Origin: Trichinella spiralis | Taxonomy: Eukaryota; Nematoda; Enoplea; Trichinellida; Trichinellidae | Length of the DNA: 64,000 bases | Direction of reading: 5' to 3' | NCBI GenBank assembly: GCA_000181795.3 | Contig: CM012953.1 | Location: 5,170,395-5,234,394, forward strand | Shown: piece after piece, positions 11,901 through 24,000 of the stretch | How positions within the stretch are numbered: the stretch's first letter is position 1 | Layout of the letters: each line of letters starts with the position of its first letter | The notes under the pieces: model-generated | What the model was told of the DNA's origin: nothing | Database searches by the model: none | What the model saw: the letters and a program-made list of their open reading frames with translations, nothing else | Translations under genes and position numbers: made by a program

Positions 11901-14719
11901 AAAATCAATGGCGCAATTTCAATGCTCATAATTAGTCGAAGCTTTTCCACAGGATGGGATGATACATTATTGAATTTTCTCCACGATTGAAGGATATTGA
12001 AGTTGAGGAAAAGAAAAGTAGCTAAAAATTATTTCACTGTTAAAGAGAGGTAAAATTATATTTCACCTAAACCCTTTTTCACTATTCATTTTATAGCCTT
12101 ATCAATGGCTACTGAAAAAAATTATTTGGCATTCTGGGATTTAATTTTTAAATAAAAATAAATTGTTGTAAAGTAATTTTGAACTTACCAGTAATGTAGA
12201 ACAGTCCTGAGATTGCAAGTGGTTGAAATTGGCTGGATGAACTGACATCAATAGCAAAACTGCTAAGAAGCACCAAAACAACACCAACACTGATAGCTAC
12301 CCCGAACAAAGGACGACTAATGTATTCGTCTCTTTTTAAGGATAATAAAATGGTGCTGAGAAGTAAAATAATAAATGCATTTGATAACTGATTAAAAGAC
12401 GCAGTTACTGTAGAATTTACAGCAGACTTGTAAGCTTCCTTTGACCAAAAATTCAAGTGTGCTAAGCTGCTGCTATTTCGATTGAATTCGTTCACCATAT
12501 TTTGGATATTATTTTCAAACTGTCGATGCATATCTTTAAACGAAGGAACATTTGGAATTTGGAAAACTAATAAAATAGCTCTCAAATCCCCGTAGAATTT
12601 ATCCAATGGAAAAGCCTTCTGAGAATCAACAGCCGCAAAACCGTTTACATCTGAATAGTCATTGGTGTGAGTTTTATTTCCACGTGAAATTAAACGTAAT
12701 GTAGTTCTTTTCAACGTCTCCACGTTTACAGTGACTAATGAAGCCAACTCAAGAGCGGCTGTTGAGCATTCATAGTTTGCATCTTGGCAAAATTCTTCAT
12801 AGCTTCTCACATGATTTCCAGATACAAGTTCTATTCTGTTTAACGAATGTTTTAATTTTGAATAAAATTTGAATATTTTATGCTTTATTTCAGTTGATAC
12901 GGCGCTATTTTTTACTTTGATCAAAATAGCGCATGTTTGGGAATTCCAAAAATTAAACAAACCAATCTGCTCTAGTGTTTTGTACTGGTTAACTGTTTCA
13001 CTTCTTTCACTTGTTATTTTTGGCAATATTTCATTCGGATGGAAAGCTTCAAAGGGCAATGGAAATTTTGATAGCTTATCTTGATTAAAAAATAATCCAG
13101 CCATGATCAGCACGAATACTATTAGAGGAAAAACAATTCCTAAAGAAGGGGCTCTGGATATGATTTTTCCAAGGTACCATAACCATTTTTCAAAAAAGCA
13201 TTCTATTTTTCTTATGCCATGTATGTGTATAATTGTTGGTGGTCCTAAGAATATGAATTATTTTCAAACAGTAAGCAATACTTTTGCTAAGCAAGAGATA
13301 AAATAAAGAATTGCACTTAGTGAACTTAACTAAAAGCATATTCTAAACTACAGAAATGAAACAATTAAACAAGCATTGACCAAGCCATAAAGACATTATT
13401 CGTGAATTATATACAAGTATAATTTTATTTATAATAAACAATATTTATGTTGCAAATAAATGCTAAACTAATTGCTATACTAAATTAACAAAAAATTGAC
13501 AGTATATAAACACGTGATGCAGCCCATTTGCCCAATGATGAAGCATTTATTTTATATTAATATTAAATACCGAAGTTTATAGTTCCTGAAAATCACACAG
13601 ATCAGATTCATTTTCGCTTTACATCACCAGTTCAATTACACTGTATTTTTACGCACCTTAAAAATTACGCATTCAATATGAATTTGTTTTTATTTGTATT
13701 TAAGCTGGGAAATAAAATTTTTTTTAATTTTAATAATTTGTTATGTAATGCGCATGATTTATCGAATAATTTGTTACTTCACATTGAAATGCTTTGACCT
13801 TGCATTCTACTTCAACCTTAATTTCACAAAACTAGTCACTATTGGTCAAACATTAATTTGACATATCGTATCATTTATATATAAAAAATCATGTTAAATC
13901 TTTATCAAATTTCAAACATATAAATTAACTCATGCTATGTATAAATTTTAGCAAATAAAAAGAACTAAACGTAAAATTTTCTAATATTATTTTTTAGTTT
14001 TTAGTTGAATAGAAAGGCAGTTTAAATATTTAATAATAATGTTCATAATGCTTCATTTATTACAAGTTAATCTTGCATATAATATATTTAGCTGCACATT
14101 ACAAACTACAAAAGCAAAACTTACGCTTTGATTTTTTGATCATTTTTTGAGAAAAATTTGTCAATGAATTTACAGCAACTTGATTGCTTGCAGAAGTTTT
14201 TCTGCTTGGAAAACCATCTCCTGAACGAATGTCATTTACATCATAAGATTGATTGTCATCGATGTCTTTATTAGATAGAAACATGTTGCATTGGAGCTGC
14301 TTGTCGAAAATCTGATCATCTATAAACATATATATATATATCAAATTTTAACATTGAAAATTAAAAAATTTTTTAATATTTCTCGAAATATAATTATATA
14401 CAGCTTTATTGCATGATACTAATTTAAATTTCAAACCTCTTTTTTGTTCTTCATTACTGAGATTTGTCACAAAATTGTCCGGATCACTGGGATCTGATTC
14501 AATTGACATTGCACAACGCTTATCTGTATTGCCAAGGTGCTTTTGCCTTTTCTCAATTTGTTCAGTGTCAATATATCTCTGACATTCTATGAAAGTCGTC
14601 GCCCTCGACTGACATGATGAAGAAATACAGTAAGTTTGTTGTTGTCCAGTTGTCAAACTTGAAGAATCATCCGTAATGTTTGTCTCTGTGGTCACGCCGT
14701 TAACTTGATTCAGGGCCAT
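8993..14719 (-). CDS. Patched-related 12-TM protein (RND superfamily)
   Basis: Seven exons, read on the minus strand, join in phase to 1273 aa: 14719-14437, 14319-14125, 13244-12189, 12021-11683, 11505-10947, 10846-9887, 9422-8993. The Ser/Thr-rich cytosolic N-terminus is about 190 aa. TM1 (about 194-212) is followed by an extracellular domain with Cys and N-glycosylation sites, then six TMs, a second extracellular domain, five more TMs and a basic cytosolic tail. Two halves of TM + ectodomain + TM bundle, with an FFEKWLWYLGKIISRAP pre-TM1 segment, are typical of Patched/PTR/PTCHD proteins that move sterols or lipids. Nematodes have expanded PTR families with roles in cuticle and moulting. 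TM4 (ISGLFYITATFLFL) lacks the usual acidic pair. Function beyond the family is inference. ATG 14719 is the first in-frame Met of exon 1. Confidence 0.8.
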
Positions 14720-15888
14720 ACTAACGTGTCGCTTCAATTTTCTCAAATGCTATTTCTCTCGTTATCTGTCAGATTGCAGTCAAAAAGACAGTGACCGCCG
14801 ATGACGTCACTTCAGCGCACTAATGTATCTAAATCTATAATTAGCCACCACTGCTTCAAAATTACGAGCACGCATTTTGGCGTTATCATATTGTCATGAA
14901 AGTTTATCAAAATTAGCTTAATTGGAAATTCTGCTCAACTGAAGACTCATCTGAAAAAGAACATTCATTCAAGTGAAGTTTTCCTTTATAAACATTGTAA
15001 TAAACAAAAAAAATGGAAAAATTCAACCAACATTCTCGTGTGAAAGCATTTTTGCACCATTTTATTAGTGATCTCAAAAAAAGGTTTCTCATGCAAAAAG
15101 TAGTAAAAAAAATAGGTTTAATGTTCGACTGAATGGAAAATTCTCTTCGAGTTTATTAATCAATTTTGCCGAAAATGGAGCCATCTGAAAATTGTGTGTG
15201 GCGCGTGAAACCTTGAATTTAACTAACAAAACGGGTCTTAGACGTGTCTCAAACCAATTGAAACGTTTAAACAAATCAAAATAAGCGTAAAATAATCTGT
15301 TTGAAAACCCATCGCAAAAAATGGAACCTCAGTAAGAGTCTTCTGAGGTCAACAACCGACTTCTGATAATACTGACAGTATACTTATTACTACTTTTCTA
15401 CAGATAAACTAGTTTTCAATAACTATTTAAGTTAAATTTAAAGTTAGAAAATTATTTAGTTAATTATTAAAAAGTGTTTTTGCTAACTCATATTAATATT
15501 TTTTTTGAAACTGCAACTTTACAATTTTTATCTTAAAACAATTATTATTTACATGGAAATAAGAAGGTAAGCATATCTGCATGAATTTTTAATTTTTACA
15601 TACATGCTTATTTTCATAGGACACATGTCACTGCTAGAAATGGTTGCTACCTTAGTTTTTTCTAACTATTTTCGTCAAATTTTATAACTTTAAATTAAAA
15701 TTATTCTGTAAACTTAAATGTGCATTCTAGAAAAGAGAAACAAATCGCATGTTAAGAAAGCAAACAACAAGAAATGGCATTTGTGATGATTTAATGAACT
15801 GAAATTAACGAATAATGAAAAGTAAATAATTACACGCAAATTTGGCAAATTTGTTTTCATTAAATCTTAATGAAACAGCAAAAAATTT
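14720..15888. other. Intergenic DNA upstream of the Patched-related gene
   Basis: AT-rich DNA between two minus-strand genes. It should contain the Patched-related gene promoter (about 14.72-14.90 kb has TGACGTCAC near 14800, a CRE-like palindrome) and the 3' UTR of the four-TM gene. No coding feature seen. Confidence 0.5.
14800..14808. promoter_or_regulatory. CRE-like TGACGTCA element upstream of the Patched-related gene
   Basis: A full TGACGTCA palindrome lies about 80 bases upstream of the ATG at 14719 of the minus-strand gene. This is the consensus bound by CREB/ATF bZIP factors. Position near the start makes promoter use plausible, but a single 8-mer is weak evidence. Confidence 0.3.
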
Positions 15889-16632
15889 TTATTCAAATGC
15901 ATAGCTCTGTTCAGCATCTAAAGGAAACCACACAGGATTGGGCATTTTATTCTGACGCTTCGCAGTTAATAGTTTTCTTGAAAATGACCATTGACGATTG
16001 GACTGAAAACTGTCAGCTGATTTCTGGTGTAAATTAAAATTCAGCTTACTAATTTTATGACGTTTCTTATAACGACCTGCTCCAGAAGAATGAACAGCTT
16101 TACGAGGTGTTGAAGATTTGATTGCTTGAAAGTGCCACGATACACTTTGTGGAAACTGAATACTGGAATCTTCTAACGCCTGGCATGAATTTTCACGGCT
16201 CAACCATCGACTTTTTCCTATCATTGTGAACTGCAAGCATACTGCACAACAAGTAACCGACACAACGTATAAGCACAATGCAATCATATAAATTTCCGCT
16301 ATTGGATTTTGAAGTGTTATCATGGATTGAAATTCAACAATCCAATCCCGTTTTTCTACAAATTCCATCACTATCCAACCGGAACATTGCACAAAAAACA
16401 TCAATATACAAACAATACGCAAATAAACAGAAGCTAAACATTCAGAGCTCGCAGAACTGATAATATACAAAATTGACAACAATGCAGTAGTTGTACCACT
16501 CCAGAGTACAGAAAACATTTTGAAATACTGAAGTTTTTGTTTAACCGAATAAATATACAAGCAACATTGAAAAATATTACAAATAAGAATTGCTATGCAT
16601 AATATAGTAGAAACGTGCCATCGATTAACCAT
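15889..16632 (-). CDS. Unknown four-TM membrane protein
   Basis: A single-exon frame of 247 codons starts at ATG 16632-16630. Four hydrophobic segments are visible, near residues 7-29, 40-60, 67-90 and 110-135, then a basic, hydrophilic cytosolic-looking tail of about 105 aa rich in Ser, Lys, Arg and Gln. The layout (short N-terminus, four TMs, long polar tail) is tetraspan-like. The CCG motif of tetraspanins and the claudin W-GLW-C-C motif are absent, so it is not assigned to either. It lies head-to-tail behind the Patched-related gene on the same strand, about 1.2 kb upstream of its start. It is longer than any random frame nearby and its membrane pattern is coherent. A spliced 5' extension cannot be excluded. 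Confidence 0.6.
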   Translation of the reverse strand: MVNRWHVSTILCIAILICNIFQCCLYIYSVKQKLQYFKMFSVLWSGTTTALLSILYIISSASSECLASVYLRIVCILMFFVQCSGWIVMEFVEKRDWIVEFQSMITLQNPIAEIYMIALCLYVVSVTCCAVCLQFTMIGKSRWLSRENSCQALEDSSIQFPQSVSWHFQAIKSSTPRKAVHSSGAGRYKKRHKISKLNFNLHQKSADSFQSNRQWSFSRKLLTAKRQNKMPNPVWFPLDAEQSYAFE

Positions 16633-18058
16633 TACACTCTGTTTTCAAGCAGAAGTGATTATGAGCGAATTTAACATTAAAATTTTATAATTTAAGCGTA
16701 AAATGCATGCAAATTTTGTAAACAAGAGTATTATGCAAATTATTAGCAATTACAGTAAACTATTTTTTGTTAATTGTTGTGTTGCTGGACAATAAGCCAA
16801 AATACAAATTATGAAATGCTCTTAGCAATCCCTGAAATATAGCAATGCACTTCTACAACTGACTATAACGTCAATCAAATTTAAAAGATAGGAGAAATGA
16901 AGAGATTTTTTGTTGCTTAAATTATAAGAACAATACTGCATTCATTATTTGTATTCGTGACTTATGACAAATGAACAACAGTGAAAATTGCGCTGAAAAC
17001 TTAATGACTGATTGTTCGTATTTTTATCACATTCTTTAATCTCTATAACAGTATAAACATTAAATATTTTAAGTAATATTTGTTCATTCATAAAAATATT
17101 CAAAATAACTCAGAACTGCTTACATCTACGTAAATTCATTTTCACTTGACATTTTATACTAGGTTGATCTTTCATTCTAAATTCTAAAGATGTGTGAAAA
17201 GACACATAGGCCTTACAGTGACTTGCGAAGGACAAGCGGATTGCTGACTTTAAAATTTAAAACAGTTAAACAATAAACTTTTAAATGAATAAATCTAAGT
17301 TGCGCATAACTTTTAAATAACACCTAAAGATTTCTACTTATTATAATTTATGATGACATTTTATAAAAATATTTTTTAAAAATAGACTAATTCTGAATTT
17401 TAATTATGTAGCAACTTCTTTTTATGAAACGTAAAAAAGAGCTATACCTTTTTCAATGACAAAGCTCATTTTGAACGGTTCTCCATTCATTTTAAAAGTT
17501 AGCTTAGTTGGACTGATTATACGAGGCACAATGACATTAAGTAGATGAACAACTTACCAATCTGTGTCTTGCTGAAACAGTATTAAAGCAAAACTTTCAA
17601 TGAATACTTCCACTTCAGGATAATATTTAATATAATATTAATAAAATACGGTATTTACGGTTCGAAAGCTGTGCTAAATGAAGTTTCTTTCTTTTTAAAA
17701 AACAAAAACGATATAATAGAAGACACTTTAATTAAAAAACAAGAAAGATTACTGATAATATAATAAGATGGCAAACTCTACAAATGGTTTGTCAAAGCGA
17801 TTTGGGCACTTAGATAAAAAAAAGTGCACTCTTCATCACAATTCTATAAATAGCAAAAAGCATTAAAAAAATATATATAATAAATATAAATGTGATATTC
17901 AAAAATTCAAAGAAAAATATATATATATATTAATTAGAGTCAGAAAGGCTGTGTGGCAAGCACGGAAAAGAGCAACAAGCCATGTCAATATAAAGTGTCA
18001 GGAAGTGCAAATGATTAAAAAAAGTTATGCAAAAAAGCTTCTGAATTTTTTTAAATTT
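16633..18058. other. Intergenic DNA, no gene seen
   Basis: AT-rich DNA between the four-TM gene and the 3' end of the p140Cap/SKT gene, both on the minus strand. It contains short TA runs (about 17870-17935). No coding frame of note. Confidence 0.5.
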
Positions 18059-21000
18059 TCATCGTATCATTGCATCCCAGCGGTTTGTTTGTGGATTATT
18101 TGGCAAAAAAGTGTCGAAATTTTGTTGCTTTAATGAGGCAACTCTGTCTCGAGGAGGAGGCGGAGGTGGTGGTGGTTTCATTTTAAAATTCAACGCCCCA
18201 TCTTGGGAATTGATGCTTTCACTGCTGCTGGCCGATTTTGAAAATCTCGGCGGTTCTTCATCTACGGCACTTGTGTGGATAATTGGCTGAGACTGAAGCC
18301 GTGTTGGAACAGACGATGATGACAATGAATGGGAAAGCGGCTGACCGCGAGCAGTACCACTGCTTAATTTATACTGCTGCCTCAGCTCTTCAAAAGTTGC
18401 TATTTTTTCAACGTCGGAATCAGGACTAGCATTATGTTCAAAAAGAATATTTTTTGATGATGTACGTGGCGGCGGTGGCGGAGGAGGAGGAGGAACTGAG
18501 CTCTGCTTTATTCTTGCACCTGGTTCAGATGACACTGACATTGGAGTTGCTGAACGAGATCGATTTTCATCGACGTGGTGGCGGAAAAATCGAGATGGCG
18601 ACGCCACTTTCTTCAGAGTTTCGTTTCTGACAACGTTGCTAAACCAACCCCACTTACTGCTCTCCTCTTTTCCTTCAGTACCAGCACCACCACCACCAGA
18701 AGTTAAACCATTTGAAGTAATGCTACTGGCATTCGTTCCTCCGGATAATTCATCTTTCACTGTTGGAAAATGCTTTACTTGATCAATAAATCCTACTCGC
18801 TTCTCTGCATTATTACTACGTCCAAGAGTCGATGTGGCTGAATCATGAGCGACAGTTTGCAGTTCTTCCAAAAGACTGTCTAATACGTGAACATCACCAT
18901 TGAACGAGTTCGCCTTTTGTGTATCTTGAACTGAATTCACAGGATTCGACTTTTTCAATGTTCCGTTAATAACGGAGGTAGGAAGTACTTTTTTGGCCTC
19001 ATCATTGAACTGTAAAATGAAAATTATGTGTGCAACAAAATCAGTTAATAACAAAGTAATATACTTATTATAAAACTATACTTAACACATTGCCAACGTT
19101 ATGCAAAGTAGATTCACAATCTGATAAATTAAGGTAAATAAGTTAGTCAGCTAAGTAAAACTTTTTAAAACAAATATTTCAACAAAATTTAAAAGAGGAT
19201 AAGCTCAAACAATTACGGCCAAAATAAGTAAAAATAGATAAATAAATACAAGAAAATATAAGACTCGAGTAGAATTGTTACAATCAATTATTTTTTTACT
19301 ATTAAATTTACAATAAGCTCATTTTGAATTATAATACCACCATAAAAAGTGAAACACTGTACTTTGTTTGTAACTGTTGCATCAAATGATGTTTTGTCAG
19401 GCATAGCGTTCAGTCCAAATTTAGTTGAACTATCTCGTGAAGGTGAATAAGTGCTTTTAATGAATTGGTAATTTCTTGATTTCGGAGGTGAATCCTGTAC
19501 CTGCGCAAGTCTGAAAACAACCACATTTTCAAAAGCTAACACAACAACATTATTAGCTCAGCATACTTCTTCATGGTAAGAATGGTATTTGTTAGCTTTT
19601 TGCATCGCTTTAAGGCGGCATTTAAACGAAATGGTTCTTCTTTCAAAAATCTTAAATTCATCTGTATTTATCCCGTCATCAAAAATTAAATAGTTAATTA
19701 ATTCATACTTTTCTTCCCGGACTACTTTTTCCATTTCAGAACTCATAAGCCATTTCAAGCGGTCTTCAAGAACTGGAAAATCGCCTAAACAAAATTTTAT
19801 TGAAAATAATGTTCAGTAAAAATATATTTAAATGATAATACTTTTTAATGTTGCAGCAGTGCGAGCAATTTGCATCAAAGTTTCTGTAAAATATTCAACG
19901 TCCGACATTTTCAATTTACGTCTGCCTGTCACCACTTGCTCTCGAAGTTTGTCAATATCTTCTTCAAGATTCCTAAAGATTTGCACAAAACCAAAGAATT
20001 TAGCTAATCAAAGTATGAAATGCTTAAGAAAAAAAGCGTTTTGAAATTTTTTTTAAATCTTATTATAACTCATTATATTTTATTTACGAAACATTCCATA
20101 AATTCGAATTTATCACATTACTACTTAAATAATTATCATAATAAACGGTCATGTCATCATACATAACATTCATTAAATTATAGGTGCAAAAAAACATTTC
20201 AAATAATGCACGTACATTAATTTATTTTCCAAACACTTTCTGGTCTCTTGAAAACGTTTTTCCTCTTGATCTGCCCAGTTTCTTTCCGTCAGAAGAGCAT
20301 TTTGCTGAACTGCCCTTTGTTTGCGAGCTTCTTCAGCAAAAACTTGAATATGCTTCTACAAGAACAAAACAATTAATTATTATTCATAAGATATAACTTA
20401 AAACAAAAAATTAAAACATACGTTTGTGTTTAGAATAACTTTTATTCGTTCGCTCATATCTCGCACCAAATTTTTAGCATAGGTATTGTTTGTTTCTGCC
20501 ATTTTTTTCAACTCACGTATTTCTCTTTGCAATTTTTGTACATTCTGATGAGCACTTTTCAACATTCGCTTTCCGTTGCATGTCAAATAGGCTTTTGACT
20601 TTTCCAAATTATTACTACTACTACCTTCTAAGAGAGTTTTATCTAAATTTTTTTAATGCTAAAAAAGTATATTTTTGTTGTTTGCACAAATAATTTTGAA
20701 ACCTTTTTCATGAGATATGGTGCATAATTTATCCGAACCAATATCACTGAAGCGTGAAGTTGAGCCACTGTCACTTGTATCATCGCGACCACCATTGACA
20801 AGTTCTCGTCGAAGCATATCCCAATCTTTGCAAACAGCATCTTGTACTCCTTTTCCAACAAGAGCCGAATGAACCAAATTTGATAAATTCGTCAACTGCT
20901 TTTCCATATTAAACATTCTAACTCTAGGGATTGAAAAATTATTTCAAAATACATTTTTTGTACAAAATATTACTCACTTTGTTTCTTCATCAATGATAGG

Positions 21001-24000
21001 AGTGACGCTTCCTGACCTAGACAAGCTATCAGAACGATCCGAGGAGCAAGATTTTTCTGAATATGGATAATTTAATATTCCCGGCTTGTTAGGTAAAGTG
21101 CCTTAAAAGCAGAAAGAAAAAAGGCATAAATACACAAATAGTCTTTCAAAAAATAAATTAAACATTATAAACAACTGCTTTACAAAGTGTAAATGGTGTA
21201 ATCAGCAATAATGTCATTTGCCTGATTCACATTCGTCGTGATTTAAGTGATATAAATAAAATGCAAAGCATGAAAACAATGTAATGAATGAGCAACTATA
21301 TTCAACTAAAAATTGCCATTGTTTTAATTTTTAAATGAACGATCCATTATAATTTTTTTTAAAAAATCGTTAAAATATTGCAATTTTAAACTGAGCAATC
21401 TTACCACTATGTCCAAAAGGAGAAGGGCGTCGGTTTTGTAAAATCATTGCTGGAGGCAAGCAATCTTCACGCAAGTAAACGTCTGGTTTGGACAAATTGA
21501 TAGTAGAAGAAACATATTTTCGTACTAAATTCGGCGGAACAGCTTTCGAAGTTCCATAACGACTCATTGGATTTCGATATGCTGCAGAAATATTGCTGCC
21601 GAGTCGATTACTGCTATATCCTTCAATGCCAAAATTATACATTCCCATAGAAGATGACTTGCGCAAACGATAATCGCCTTCTAGTTCGGATTCACTGTAA
21701 TAATTGGAACGCATCTCTTTTTTTATACCAGAGCAATATGGAGACGAGGAAAGTGGATTTGATGAATGGAAAATTGTCAATGCGGTTGGAGTGGACAATG
21801 ATTCTCGATGATCAGATGCAAAAGTCACTCCTACAATAGTTATTATAAACTGATTAATTTTCAAGTAACATTAAAATAAAATACCACGTACTTACCATGT
21901 TCAGAACCGTCTGCAGGTATGCCCCGAGACTGCTCGTGCAATTTAAGTATTGATCCTTCGTTGATGTCGCTTTAAAAGAAAAAAAAATATAATATGCAGC
22001 AATATGCATGTGAAAAAATAGTATCCTATATGCGCACGTCAGTGATGGACAATATAATCAAGACAAAATTAAGAAAGACATCCCCAGAAAACAGGCAACA
22101 TCAGCGACCCATTTGATTTTAAACTTGTTATTCAAGTGAGATAAAATCGATGTGGTTGCAGTTTTGTTCGAAAAACATTCACTCTGAAGATCAGGCAAAA
22201 CTTTCTTCAACAACTTCAGACCAAACATCGTGTCATTTCAATTTTTAACCGCACCCTATTTTAATGTCAAAATTATGGAATATGGCCTTGTGTAAAATTT
22301 GGCTATACGGTTGCTAAAATTTTACAACAGAAAATGGCAGCTTTCGAAAAACTTATCTTTTCGAACAAATGCAAGAGTAAATTGACAAATTGCATGTTGC
22401 ACGTCAGAGCAGTAAAAATTTCCATGTTCAAATAATAAATCTGTCAAAAGCGGTCATTTCAAAGTAATATAATTAATAAAATAAATCCATGATTTAACAT
22501 GGTCATTTTTTTTAAATTACACCACGTCAAATATGAAGACAATGTTTGTTTTACAGTATATCAATTATATCCACATTTGATATTTGACAATTTCGTTATT
22601 GTCACTGTTAACTATTATTTACTCATCCTTAAATTTTTATTACATGGAAATTTTTTCGAGAACTTATTACAAAAACATACAAATTTTACCAATTTGAATA
22701 GAGCATTACACTAAAAAATGAACAATTTTTTTTACTTGTGATATTATACCAGTAGAAAAAAATTTAGATGACTACGGCCATCATCGACATGTGTAAATTT
22801 CGTAATGCATTATTTTATTTTTATAAAAGCACTTTCTCATCAAGTTTACAAATTAAGAAACGTTTTACCGTAAAATATCAAAATTAAAAAAATAATAGTT
22901 TTTGATACTATGAATTCACAAAATATTTACAAGTACTATTTATAAAACCGTGAACAACCATACGGACAAATGCCCAATTTATTTACTTTCAATAATTTTA
23001 ACAAAATTTTTGCAAAAAAATGCATTATTTTTATTTATATCACAACAACTTTGTATATATATAATATACATATATTTGTAAAAAAAAGTTTTTTAAATAA
23101 TAAATGTTACGTTAGCTAAATAAAGAATTCATGCAAAAGGAATGTGTAAACATCATCTACATATATTTACAAAATGAAAGGTAAGTTATTATTTCATCAT
23201 ACAATTTAACTATACTGTATCAACTGATTATTAATTTAAATTTAATAGAAAAAGAAAGAAAAAAAAATCTCTTACTTTTCTTCTTTGATCGAAGAAATTA
23301 TTTGAAGTTTTTTGAAAAAACCATTTGAAAAAAATTTTAAATAGCAAAATGAAGTTTTACGTAGTTTGCTTTGCAGCAACGTAATAAAACAGCAAACAAC
23401 AGTAACGGCGGTGACAAGCGTCTTAAACCGGTCGTTGATATTTTACTAAAATGGAATTCGTACGACGTACCTTCGGGACAAAAAATTGTAATCCCACGTG
23501 AAAAGAACAGCAGCATTACCCATCTGAACACACATGCAAATACAAAATTAGCTCTATATAGACAAACATACAGACTTTGTACAGTTTGCAAATACAAAAT
23601 ATCCCCTCCTCAAAAAAAACTCGCAAATAGCATTACAATCTACGTATACACACACAGAGACTAACTGACTGACTGCAAGCAGAGTTAAATGACAAAATGA
23701 AAAGTCATAATGTAAACAACAAGAATAATAATATTTTTTTTTTTCGTTTCCTCTTTATGCAATAAAAAATTTTATAGCTGACAATCGATATTTTCAAATC
23801 TAAAGCTTTTTCTTTAATGATAAATAACAGCAGAAAAAAGAAAATAATGCAGTAAATAATCTAATCCTGGCAGCGGATTTCTTTTGAAAATGTACATCAA
23901 ATAAAAGCCGGCTTAAAGGATGACTTACAATCAATAAAATATGAGCTTAAAGTTTTACGGTGGATAATTAAAAAATTTTAATTATCACTTTAAATCAAAA

